In this document: positions 45,723-57,699 of the stretch, one piece after another
How positions within the stretch are numbered: position 1 is the first letter of the stretch
Layout: each line of letters begins with the position of its first letter
From: Drechslerella dactyloides
Lineage: Eukaryota; Ascomycota; Orbiliomycetes; Orbiliales; Orbiliaceae
Direction of reading: 5' to 3'
NCBI GenBank assembly: GCA_020064725.1
Contig: JAGTWJ010000008.1
Location: forward strand, 806,001-870,000
DNA: 64,000 bases
Translations under genes and position numbers: made by a program
The notes under the pieces: model-generated
The model's database searches: none
What the model was told of the DNA's origin: nothing
What the model saw: only the letters and a program-made list of their open reading frames with translations

Positions 45723-48607
45723 TCATTGCAACTCGTAGAACAGAAGATACGCGACTTTGTCTTCCCGCGGAGGCGCACTGCCCGCCGACGGTCCCTTGCC
45801 GCTCACCTTTGTCGCAAAGCTGACTTCTCGCCAGCCGTTCTCATCGCCGCCGCCATTCCGTTGCGACTCGCGGTCTTGCATGCTGCCGTCGGTGGCGACG
45901 TCAGTTTCTGAGATCCGTCTGACAACAGTGTCGTCAATGCGCAGCCAGCCGTCTTGTCGGCGGACGTCCACGGTGTAGTGCCCGTTGGTGGCACTCTTTC
46001 CGTGGTGATACACGACGCTGATGAGCTTGTACTTCGGATTGGACGCGGAGCGGCGCGCGGGGCTGAGAACTTCGCTGGGGATCTCGAGTTCAAGCGGATA
46101 TCCGATCCCCTTCCAAATCTTTTGCGTGCCACCTGTATCGTTGTATCGAAAGCGTTTGAGATGGAGGATGAGAACTGGCGGCACGCTTTCGAGTAAAGTT
46201 TGCTTCGTTGCGGATGTGCTGGCGCCACGCGCAGACTTGAAGTCGCCGCCCTGAAGCTGCTCCGGAATGCTGATTTGGCGGATCGCGTCCATGATATTGC
46301 TGATGTTGCCGCTCTGGATGTCCAGTTGGAGCGATTGGTAGGGCTCCCGGTTCACACTGCTGCGTTGCCCGGATACCCGCAGCTCGTTGCGCATTTGCCC
46401 GCCAAAGATCTTGGTGACGGGCGAGGTGCCGCCGACGTGACCTACCTCGCGCGTGATGGCCGCCTTGCGCTTGTGACCGACTTCCAACCAACCTTCGTCG
46501 TCTTCCGATGTAGCAGCTTCGGAGTGTGGGGCGCTGTTGGGTCCTTGTTTTGTTTTGGGATTGGCTTTCATCGCGGTAACGCACTCCTCGTGCAGAACAT
46601 CCAGGAAGAAGTTTAAGAACTCCTCAGCGTCTTGTTGATGTCCACGCTGTGATAAAGATGCCCTGTTAGCGGGAATCACGGTTAAATGTGTCATGCAATA
46701 TAACTTACCCTCATTGAACTGAATCTCTTGAGTCCTCTGACCGCTTCGTAAACGTATTCGGGGACGAATGGATTACCAGCAAGTGCTACGGTCCCCGCAC
46801 CGTTTTGGCTGGGCGCATTGTTGGCACCTGCTTGGACTCGGCGGAACTCGCGAATAAATATGATCCTGCGTTCCGCTGTTAGGATTCCAAGGCGAGCTTC
46901 AGGAAGATGCGATTCAGTACTTACATGGAGTCAATCAAGGGTGTTTCGCCCTTGAAATTAAACGAGACACTCCGGCTGATGGCATCTAGGAACATGTAGA
47001 AAGGGCCACAAAAGAGCAGAGCTTGAAGGATCTAATCACAGAGTATATCAGTTATCTACCCTTCAAGGTTCCAAGTCAGATTGACGGGAAAACTAACAGA
47101 GTTCATGAAGCACATGTTTCCCGTATTGATAAGCCCCCGAGGTTCCACCAAAGGCGCTGTCGAGTCTGTGCGAGAGCTTGCCGATTGCCGAGTGGTGAAG
47201 GTTTGAAGCACATCTGCGAGAGTACGGCCTTGGCTCTCCGCCGAAGCGCCGGATGTTGCTGTGTTGCCATTGGGAACGCTAGGAGGATATTGACTCGGGC
47301 CTGTGGTTGCAGTCGTTGAAGTATTTCTCTTCACAAGCTCTGCCCAGGATTTGGGAGCGGGTGGTGGAGTAGGGACCTCAGGGGTGGTAGGCTGGATCTC
47401 CTCCGCTACCGGAGCTGGAACTTCTGCAGGTTCCTCTTGGGTTTCCGGCGTCTTGTCCAATTCGACTGGAGGAGGACCCGTGGCGTTCTCGGTGCTCTTA
47501 CGTGGTTTATGAATCGCAGGAATGAACGGGACTACAGGGACCGGAACGGCTGGTCGTGGCGCCGACTTTTCGGTTTTCTGGGTAGCCGGGGGTGCCGCAG
47601 AGTCTTCCGGTAGCTCAGTTGCTGTCTGACTGGTGCCATTGGTCTCGCTGTGCGCAACGCTGCAACCATTGGGAGTTTTTTCTTCGCTAGTTCTCGACGA
47701 CTGGTTGTTTGAGATCGGAGTGAGGACAGTTACGGTACTCGTTGTCGCAGAGACAGAGTCCTTAGCCGGCGATTGGTCAAGAATCTTGGAACGTGCACCT
47801 TTGGGGATTCGGGCCTTTCGAGCGGGAAATGATTGCCCGGGGGCTGAGAACCATGGGAGGCGCTGTAGGTACCAAGGAAGTCAGCAAGCCATAAAAATTA
47901 TCGGGACGATGTGAAGAGGGCACTGGAATTACCGGAGGTTTGAAGCTAACCCCATCCGAGTGAGGTAGTACATGTGGGACCATGGGTGAGGTCGGGACTG
48001 ACGATGAAGAAGTAATTGGCGTCTCATATCTCGCTTCGTTTGGTTCTTCAACCGCTTCAGGGGACCGGGAAGGACTGGATGTGGGGTCCGATACAGGATC
48101 CGGAGGAAGGGAAGTAGGAGAGGGTATGTCCGTAGGAGGTTGCAGAGGTATCCTGTGCGTTGGGTAGAACGGCGGGACTTCGGGGTGCATCTGGTGCATG
48201 TGATGCGGTTGAGGCGGTTGGTAGAACTGGCCAGGCGCTGAGTGTGGCAGCATCGGCAGGTTCATGTAGTGTGGCATGTAAGGGGTCGAAACGATCACTG
48301 GCCGGTTGTGCTGGTGGAAATGCTGCGGCCGGAAATCATGTCCCTGTGAAGGCGGTAGATGTGGATGTTGAGAGTACTGTGGGTCATGCTGATGAGGATG
48401 TTGATACGGTATATGGTGGTGCTGATACGGATGTTGGGGCGGATGAGGCTGATGAGGTTGCTGTGGTCGTTGAGGTGGGGGTGGGAGCTGCGACTGATGA
48501 TGCGAAAGTGGCTGCGGCCGTTGAGGAGCTTGCTGCGGCGGTCCCATCATCTGGAGCGGTAGATAAGTCCCGTGCAAGGGGGCCTGAGGGTGCTGGTGGT
48601 TGTTCAT
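45723..48607 (-). CDS. UBP3: UBP3 (USP10-type) ubiquitin carboxyl-terminal hydrolase
   Basis: Exons on the minus strand: 48607-47933, 47862-47098, 47031-46925, 46865-46709 and 46646-45723, giving 875 residues. The USP catalytic domain starts at about 465 with GLINTGNMCFMNSILQALLF (Cys476). It continues through FSSMRRGHQQDAEEFLNF and LILHLKRF to NGHYTVDVRR (His791) and WLRIDD. The N-terminal half is disordered. The first 130 residues are rich in His, Pro and Gln, and later parts are Ser/Thr/Pro-rich. Ubp3 with its cofactor Bre5 removes ubiquitin from COPII, ribosome-phagy and transcription substrates. The ATG at 48607 follows an in-frame TAG, and a candidate 72-nt 5' UTR intron (48697-48626) ends just before it. 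Splice sites are GT-AG throughout. Confidence 0.92.
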
Positions 48608-50234
48608 TATGAGGTTGCAGAAGCCCTAAGTGCAGCATTGAGTCAGCAGGAGAGCTTTGGGAGAGGTGCTGGTTGGAGATTGACGATGGCGCCTTACCTC
48701 ACCAGAGGATTCGGGCTCCCTTCCTTGTACGGATTGCGGTGTCCGCAGTGGATATTCGAAGGAGTTGTTCTCGGAGGGTAGAATGGATCAACGACCGCCC
48801 ATGACCGCGCTGCGTCACAGGTCTAGAAGGTTGTGTCGTACGAGGAGGACGGTGTTACTGGCATGCCATGATGGCATCCGGGGGCAGGGCGAATTCGGCG
48901 ATGGAGGAGACTAGCAATTGACAGGTCAGGTTAGCAGTCAGCTTCCAACCGATGACAGCTGGAACACAATAAGGCGGCTGCTAGACAATGTGTCACCGCC
49001 GGCTAGCTTCGTACCTCTTTTTTTTTTTTCTTTCGAGGATGCTGCGTTCTGCTGGTGATGCAAGGGGCGCGATGGATGTCGAAGGGTGGCACCAGAGCTA
49101 GCACGTGGCCGACACGAGGAGGCAGCGGGCTGAGCGAGCTACGTGAGTCGAGAGCGAAGACGCAGATTGTACCAACGGGACGGCGCAGGCGACGATGGCG
49201 TGGGTTGGAGACGGATGCGGATGGGGAGAGGAAGCGGTGGGCGTCCGTGTCAGCGATGAGGTTGGTTGGCGGGCCAGATTGTGCAGGCAGGACGGCGGAC
49301 GGGCCAGCTGGTGGGCGAGGTGTTGCGGTGTTGCGGCCGCAGCACCAGCCACAGCCATTCAAGCCACACGTTTCACCAGCCGCAATGTGTTTGTCGTGAA
49401 AGTCATGTGATCATATGTTTGTCACTCAGGTCATGTGACCGGATGTTTGCCTCGCTTATCTAATCAGCCGAGGTCGCACAACACAAAACGCACAGCGTCC
49501 GCTTCAGCGTGGCTGCCGGCGGCCAATCGCGTCGGCCTGCCCAGCTTGGGTGGCCTCTTCAGCTCCGCCTGCTCGGCTGCTCTTCTCCGCAAACTTGGCC
49601 CGCCGGAGAGAGAGGCCAGAGCATGCTAGCAACGCACACACAAAATAACCCACAAAGGAAGATAAAAAAAACTCTGCCCGCCAAAATCGATAGGTCGACT
49701 CTGCCACTTCCTCAGCTGCAGCCTGCTGGTCATCTCCACTTGGTCTCCTCAGCTCACTTTCATTCTTCTTCTTCCTTCCTTCCGGATCCCCCAGCTCTGT
49801 CTGTTGATTCATCCATCGATTGACTGCCCGATCTCGCACAGGTGTGTCCTCAGTCCCCCCAAGCTCTCGATACGTTGCTTCGTACCTCTCGTGTACCTAC
49901 ATCCGCACGCACGCCTGTTCGATCCCAGCTCTGCATTCCTTACCTCTCCCCACTCTCAGGTCTCCAGCAGCTGCAATTGGCCTATTCGGCTCCCAGCAAT
50001 AGCCGGTCCTGCTCTCGACCTGTGTGCGTGTGCGTGTGTGTGTGTGTGTGCTTTGTAATTAATTGCATCTGGATGTGCCCACCGCTGTGATTCGCTTGGA
50101 TACGGCGGACTACCTTGTCACGGTTCACTAACCTCTTCTCCCCTTTTCAGATCTCCGACTCCACTTCACCATCGAGCCAACCCCACAACTATCAAACAAC
50201 CCCTCACACCTCAACACTCTCTAGCCCGATAAAC
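48608..50234. promoter_or_regulatory. 1.6-kb divergent region between UBP3 and the zinc-knuckle gene
   Basis: It holds the two promoters and leaders. An inverted pair of GTCATGTGA-like motifs sits at about 49402-49440. A TG/GT run lies at about 50025-50050. The part from about 49700 to 50234 is C/T-rich and probably the transcribed leader of the zinc-knuckle gene. A GTGTGTGCTTTG stretch next to a late AG suggests a 5' UTR intron there, but I cannot fix it. No gene seen. Confidence 0.45.
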
Positions 50235-51693
50235 ATGGACGGCGGTGGAAACCAGTACGGCGGTGGAGGATACGGCGGAGGTGGTGGCAACCGTGCCTGC
50301 TACAACTGTACGTTTTCCACGATACACTCCTTGACCTCCAATACATCGTCAACGCCAGGCGTATCGACTCGTGTGCTAATGCATTTCGTTATCCGAATAT
50401 AGGTGGTGGCTCTGGTCACCAGGTATGCTCGACCTCACTCCTGATAACCTTCCCAGCGTACTCACCCGTCTGGAAACACGCAGGCAAAAGAATGCCCTAA
50501 GAGAGGCAATCCTACTTGGTAAGTTAGCTTGCGATCTGCCTCCGTTCCTCCCCTGGTACCCCTTCAAGATTGTCTGTAGCTTGGCTTATATTGCACCCCC
50601 AAAAGCCAATTGTTCTGTCCGTCTCTTCTATCGCGACTCATAACCCTAATAGCTGTCGAGGTGTGACGTAGCTGATGGTGAATTAGCTACAACTGTGGAC
50701 GTATGTGGCATGATATTCCCCTATGTTTGTGCGTCGTGCGAGGGATAGTGTGCGGGCTGGTATGTAAAATGCATCGATCAATGGCTGACTCTTCCTTCTG
50801 GATCTTCTATGTTTCACTTAATCTACAGTTGACGGTCATCTCAGTAAGTTTCTCTGCATGCCATGACCTTCCAGATGGAGGGCCGGAACACGGCTGGATG
50901 GGTATCGCCGCCACAATTGGGCCCTGGCTGATATCTCGCCCTGCGAAACCGAACAGGTCGAGACTGCTCTGCTCCCGCCAAGGAGAAATCTTGCTACAGA
51001 TGCGGACAGACCGGCCACATAAGCCGTGACTGCAACAGCGAATCGTCCAGTGGCGGTGGCGGCGGCTACGGCGGCAGCTCGAGCGCTGAATGCTACAAGT
51101 GCGGCAAAGTCGGACACATCGCCCGCAGCTGCCCATCTCAGGACAGCGGATTCGGCGGTGGACGGGGATATGGTGGCAGCGGTGGTGGCCGCGGCCAGAC
51201 ATGCTACTCGTGCGGTGGTAAGTCTTCTACGCTTGTATTCTTGAATTTTTTTTTACCGAACGGACGCTGATTCTCAATGGCAACTTTAGGTTTCGGTAAG
51301 GCTACGATTATCTTAGGGAGCCTTCTCTTCAACACGTGTTAACACATTTATATTGAAATAGGCCACATGTCTCGTGACTGCACCCAGGGCCAGAAATGCT
51401 ACAACTGTATGGATGCCACACCCCTCCCAGTGCTACCCACCTTTATGCAGAATGAGTCGTACTAATAGTGTGTGTCAGGCGGGCAAATCGGCCATCTTTC
51501 TCGTGACTGCCCTAGTGAGCAGGATCGCGTCTGCTACAAGTGAGTTATAGCAACCACCTCCTGCCGATTTTCGGTCCATCCCGTCAAGACGTCGCAATGC
51601 AAGTACGCAATCTAACGCTGAAATCCCTCAAACAGATGCAAGCAGCCCGGCCATGTCATGAGCCAGTGCCCTGAAGGCGAGGCTACAGCCTGA
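50235..51693 (+). CDS. GIS2: GIS2/CNBP-like protein with seven CCHC zinc knuckles
   Basis: Ten exons, 50235-50307, 50403-50422, 50484-50518, 50687-50700, 50829-50843, 50957-51217, 51290-51295, 51362-51406, 51479-51539 and 51636-51693, give 195 residues. Seven knuckles all keep CX2CX4HX4C: CYNCGGSGHQAKEC, CYNCGLDGHLSRDC, CYRCGQTGHISRDC, CYKCGKVGHIARSC, CYSCGGFGHMSRDC, CYNCGQIGHLSRDC and CYKCKQPGHVMSQC. Gly-rich linkers lie at the N-terminus and between knuckles 3-4 and 4-5, with an RGG-like GGRGYGGSGGGRG. Seven knuckles match yeast Gis2, fission yeast Byr3 and animal CNBP, which bind single-stranded G-rich RNA/DNA and act in translation and stress granules. Exons 4, 5 and 7 are microexons of 14, 15 and 6 nt. 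The exact knuckle spacing after joining supports them. Confidence 0.92.
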
Positions 51694-53884
51694 TTGAAAC
51701 GTCGAGATGTTCACGTTTCCCACGACGCTCTCTTGATCCCGTTTCTTATCTAGTGGCCAAAATTCCGCAGCGCTGCCTCTTTGCCACAGCGCCTCTTTCA
51801 TTTTCTTTTTTCTATCTCTGCTCTTTGCAAATTTTTCTTCTCTACTTTTCGTAATCTTGTTTCACTGGAAAATCTGCCTGCCGGCTTGCTTTGCAACTTT
51901 GTGAAAAAAAGGAAAACTCGAAGGAGGAGGGAGGAAGAAAAATCAAGGAATTCGTGAAAACAACCGATCAAAAGCATCAAGGAATACCGCGTATGTGCTT
52001 TACGTATACAAAAACTTGAGATTATCTGTTATATTTCTTCTTCATCTGGGTTGGGAGGTCGACAGTCTGTAAACCATGGAAAGCGTCACCCTTGAATATT
52101 CCTGCCTCCTGTTTACTGCTTCATCTTTTTTTCTCAACTTTCTTTTCTTTCCCTCGTTCTTTCACATGTCCACCCGAGACCAGCTCCAAGCATGGAAGAC
52201 AGACACATGATCGAAAAAAAGACAAGAACTGAACAGGCCAGATCAAACCAAATTGTTCCCCGTATGACACCATTCTACCTATTCGCTCGCTGTTAACTTG
52301 AAAGTCGTTTGTTAAGTTTTTCCTTTTTCTTCATTTCTTATTCTTGTGTTAAGTTAGCTGTAACGTTCATCGTCGCTTTTTCTGTATGATACAACAAGTT
52401 GATGGCCCTAGCGTACCTACGATTGCGAGGCGAGACAAGACAAGACAAAAGACAGACAGACAGAAGACGGACAGACGGAGTTTCCCAGCTGCCAGTGGGA
52501 TGCGGAATGCAAAATGCAATGAAAGGGAAGATTAGCGAGAGACGATATGATTCGCCCGGCCTCGACGGCTCGGCGCCGTTAGCCATTAGTTTTTCCATCC
52601 CATCCATCGTATACTATACCGTTATACTTGAATATACAAGCACTATAGCAAGCTTAGCTATGCCACTAAGTATAAGCTTAAGCCGGATCGAGACGTAAAG
52701 GGGTCACGTCTTAGCTGTATAGAACCCCGTGAGGCGTAAGGCACGGTACGCGATAGGCCAGAGCCGTCTGAGTCAGATCCCGTGCGTGCAGGTCTGCAAT
52801 GCAATACGAAGTTATTGAAGCCTAAGAGGCGGTCCGTGATCGATATATAGTGTCGATATTATATCCGTTGGGTCGGAGTGCGTGCATATACGCGGTGGGA
52901 GGGTATTGGACCGTGGGCGACGGGCGTTTTCTACACGATTCTAGTGGCTCGTTGGCCGTCGACTCCTGGCGAATGTTAAGTTCAAGCGGCATACCTGCCT
53001 GCCTGTCCTGCCGTCCGGTATGATATAGTATATATGTATGCATGTACGGTACGGTACTTATATGCATGAGGTAAGGAGCGGCGGACGGACGTACGCGACG
53101 GATATACGAGCGAGACAATGCGGTATGCGGTAGTGATATTCTAATCGAATCCCATGCTGCCGGGAGCCGATTGCGAAGCCAAGGTAGCGAGCGAGTGCAG
53201 TGGCTAGCTAGCTGCAACCTATCCAGGCCGTGATGCATTGCATGAAAAACTCAAAATCGGTTTACGACATTATCATCATATATCATAATATCATACAATA
53301 TAATATAATATGATATCGATAGACAATTCTCGTACTGACGCATTGGATCAGTCGAGCCTCGTACGTACGCACGCACGCAGGTCAATCGAGTGGACCGTGC
53401 GGCGCATGCGCATATGCAGCAGCGAGCGTTATCAGATCAGCGATTGATTCGATTCGATTCGCCGCGCCTCCTCGTCGTCTGTCTTACTTTTACTAGAAGC
53501 TTCGAAGTTGAAGGTTTTCTTTTTTAACTTATCGTCGGTGTGGATCGATAGTACCTCACGAGTGATCACGCATTCGCAGATATCGATCGAAGAATGTGAA
53601 TCACAAGGTCCCGAGCAGCTGGTCATTCGCCGGTGCGTAATGAGGCGCACACACCTGTCGGGAAGTTAATTACGCTCATCTTGCAACTTGACGAGACGGA
53701 CAGACGGACAGGACAGACGGCACTAGCGAGCCCTGTTGCATTGCATTGCAAGCGAGGGACGGTTGCAACTGGGGGACGTACGTACGGGACTGTGATCGTG
53801 ACCTCGCCTTGGCCCATCTGCCCAGAAATATGATATACATGCATGCAAGGTGGTTGGTTGGATGTCATTCATGGATGGGTGGAG

Positions 53885-53905
53885 GGGATGGATGGATGGA
53901 TGGAT
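53885..53905. repeat. GGAT tetranucleotide microsatellite
   Basis: About five GGAT units within the gene-free interval. The same unit recurs near 24940 and 63938, so this tetranucleotide is common in the genome's intergenic DNA. Confidence 0.8.
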
Positions 53906-56107
53906 AAGATGCGGAATGTAGTCTGCATGTCCGTTTCCTGTTTGAATTCCGCCCAAACCAAAAGTAAAAAACCATGATTCAATCGATGGTGTAGCAAGCA
54001 TGTCATGTCGTCTTTAGCTTTTCAGCTAGCGCGGACGTAAGGCCAAGAAGTATATATATTCTGATGGAAGTGATGTTGGGGCCGAGTCGGAATCGGCGGG
54101 GATGACCTGACCCCATGATCGCTGGCTACCCTGCCCGCATGCATGCGTGCGCAGCGCAGCTTACATAGACGAGCGCCACCCTGGTCAGCGAGCTACAGGA
54201 GGAGCTAGCTAACTTGGCTCGCGCCCGAGGCGGGTGTGGGGTACCCTTTGCCTTCCCTTGTCTTGCTTGTTCTTTGTCTCTGCTAGGCTTCTCCGCAAGT
54301 CTCACTGGTTGGCTGAGGCGAGGCGAGTGATATGATATAATTACAAAAACTGCTACCGTAAAGCCACCGTGCATGATGCTCTGCCGTCTCCGAATTTGTT
54401 ATTTCTAAAGGATAGATATAGAACTGGGTTTTAGTTTGGTTGCAGCTGGCCTCTAGCATCATGCAATGCAGCATTAGATGAGATAAGGGCCGCAATTGAG
54501 AGACGGCTCGATCGCTCAACTAGCCGGTTTGGGGCGCGCGGGTGGTCTTAAGCTAAACAGTTCTGACACTCCAGCCTGTCGTGGAATATGTAAGCCTAAG
54601 CAATGCACCTTACACATGCTATACCGTACCGGTTACCGGCCGTGCCGTGCCTGCTGAACAAGCAAGTAAGTATACTTGTACATATCAATGAGAAGAAAGA
54701 AAGAAAAACTACCAAGGAATAATTGATTGAATCGGGTCGCGCTCAGGAGGAGCTGAGGAGCGAGGTGACTTCAGCTGCACTCTCAGCTCCGTGCCACTGG
54801 AATGCCGGGGCGGGCGCTATCCACGCAATGCCGTAAGTATAATGACGCCTGGTCTGGATCTGGACCGGACCTAGGTCTGAGCATGCAGTCTGTGTGTCCT
54901 CTGAGCGCTGGGCCGGAGCTGACCTGAACTCGGTCGAGCTCCGAGACCCGACGTTAATGCGATCGCTGGATCGAGCAGTCGAGTTCTTTCAGGCGAGGCG
55001 CTAAGCAGAAATGTCTGTTCGGATTCGGCCAACTTTTTACATTTAGTCTGTCTCCATACATGTATACATACTTCGGCGATACGATAAACTAAGGAATGAA
55101 TTGATTAACATTTCGCTAGCCATTGCAAGGCTAGCCAAGCTGGAACAGCTGGTCCGCTCCGGAATCCGATCCAGTCTTGCTACGTTAGAATTCCAACACC
55201 GCACAGGAGCACATTCGGCATCCGATCATCGTCATCGTCCTTGATCATGCATTGGGCTGCATTGACCCGTGCGATTTGTAGAATGGACGTATGTGACTAC
55301 GCGCGCATCCAGAAGCTGCAAAGACCAGACCAGCGCAGCCGGGGATATCGATTCGATTCGACCCCGTCGAAAGCTCCATGCCATGCAGCAGCGTACCTTC
55401 CGCCCCCTCAGACGAGGCATGCACATGCACAATACTTGCACATGCAGCCGCTTTTCACGCCAGGCGTACGTAGCGTAGCGTAGGAAGGTACACTACCGGT
55501 TGGGTCAAGCTTTGAGCGAGCTACCGGCTACCTCCTAGCTAGCTTAGTACCAAGTATACTGCTGCAGATTGATGCAGCGGACGGACGACCAGGCTACGCC
55601 CTTGCGTGGGAGGAAGATTCGATTCGACGACGTGATCTTACTGTCGGTCGGCGGCGGTCGGTACGTTGTTAATTAGCGGACTGCACCGCCAGCCTGCAGG
55701 CTTATCGATAAGCAATTCTTCAAATCAGCTATAATATTATAAGACACATGCCAAATCGTCGACGGCACTACATGCTACACAATTAATGCGAATGTCAGAT
55801 ATCATAATGTATAATTACAGCACCGCTGAATCGACTGATTGGGCGATTGGATTTTTGATCCATCTGACCCAATCGCAATCATGATCAATATGATCAAGGT
55901 GCATGAACCCGTGAGAGGTGATATTCCCCCCCAATGCAATGGCCCGGAATCGATTTTGGTGCTTGCTAGTGATCACATGCGCATTGACGGCAGCCCGTGT
56001 ACCGTATGTACAGACATCATGTCTGGTATGTAGACCGTCGACCGGATTCCGCTGTTGAGCTACATACCGTTTAACGGCAGAGTACATTAGGATCAATCAT
56101 ATTGTGA

Positions 56108-56127
56108 GCCTGCCTGCCTGCCTGCCT
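56108..56127. repeat. GCCT tetranucleotide microsatellite
   Basis: About five GCCT units in the gene-free interval, followed by related TACGGCCTACC sequence. Confidence 0.8.
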
Positions 56128-57677
56128 ACGGCCTACCAGCCTGCTAGTGAGGGGTAATCGCCAGAAACCAGATGAAAAAGTACAGGAGACTAAAGACGCA
56201 CGCTCGGAATAAGAAAGCAACTATTAAAAGCAAGTTCCTAACCGGCGGGCGGCGGGGGTGGTGAGGAATCGCTCGAGGCTTGCGAAATGTACTCGGGACT
56301 CATGTGATAGACGCTCCAGCCGGCGGGCGGTACATGTACTTTGTACAAGTGCACAAAATTCGCAAGTATAGCACTAATATCATATTCCAACTAACTCGCA
56401 CGGTAGACGGTTTGACGGCCGGTCGGATCCTTGGTGGGGCCACAGCAGGTCAAGTTGAGCGTCAAAATCGAGCACACCACCTGCACCTGCCTGCACCTTT
56501 CCTTCTGTGCGTAATTTATGGATTGTCCCACGCACCAGCCACGAGGCTCGCTCAGCGACACCCTCCCTCCCACCTCGAGGCCCCAGTGATTTGCAAAGTC
56601 ATGCAATGCGCAAACGAGGCCAGCCGGGCGGGGAGGGGTAGGCAGGCTCTAAAATAAGAAAAGGAAGAAAAGAAGGAAGCAAGGAAAAGAAAAGATACCA
56701 TGCAGCGAAGGATGGAAGGCTGCTTTCTTTTGTCCACTATACTGTACTACCGGATGCTCGCTAGCTGGCTGCGCTGCTTAGCAGGTATGCTAGTTAGCTT
56801 GGGCGTCAAGAAAACAAGCCGGAAGGAAGGAAGGATTGACTGCGGTCGCTGACAGACAGGCAGGCCAGGCAATCATATCATATCAGGCTGTATAGTACAT
56901 ATTATACTGCTGTGCACCGTGCTAGTTCGTATGTATGTGCGGCGCCCAGTCACTTAGTGACGCCGTAGTTGGGCAATGGATTGGGTAATAACGCTATTAG
57001 CTTGCAATTCTGGTCCCCGGATCCCGAGGCTTCGCAGCTTCTTGATCCCCGTCGAACCGATGGATTGCGAACCCAATGCGATGCGTACGCTGTCCTGCTG
57101 CGCTGCGCGGTCGTCGTCGAGCTCGAGGGTCCGCCCGACGGAGCACTCGCAGCTCCGGCGGTTCGCGCGGACGTAATATCGACCTGGCCCGTCAGCAGAG
57201 AAAGCGAGCTTACGACCAAGCAGGCAGGCAGTTGTTCGAATTCACTTCTTAGTCAAGTCCCGATTCGATCGGGTTCAGGCGGAAGCCGGGCCATGGAGGC
57301 CAATCAGCGGGCGAGCAAGCTCCAAGCAGCTAGCTCGTACGCCCTCGTCGAGCAGACGAGCGGACTCGATTCGAACATAAAAGATTTCTGCCCAATCAGC
57401 CGCCGGGCCAGGGTAGCGAGCACTGCAGGACCTTTCGTCCGATGTTTTCTGCTGTCATGCACAGTTGCTGCACGAAGAAGGGCGGTCTGTCCAGGCCAGA
57501 TGCAAGCGCATGTCATCAAGTATCCAACATGTATTACATTCGACGGGACAATCCAATCCTCCATGCAAGGCGGGCCAGACCATCCCTGCTCCGCTTCCTT
57601 CGGTCGGCCGGTCGCTCGTTCGAAGACTCAGACTCGCATCGATGGAATATTGGATATGTGCATATGCGTCGATATCA

Positions 57678-57699
57678 TCGTATCGTATCGTATCGTATC
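57678..57699. repeat. TCGTA pentanucleotide microsatellite
   Basis: Four to five consecutive TCGTA units next to a short TGATTGATTGATTG run at about 57714-57727. Confidence 0.8.

Noticed and set aside
52741..52790. Hairpin-like GCACGG...CCGTGC sequence considered as a tRNA
   Set aside because: The arms are too close (under 50 nt) and no T-arm GGTTCRA motif or cloverleaf fits.
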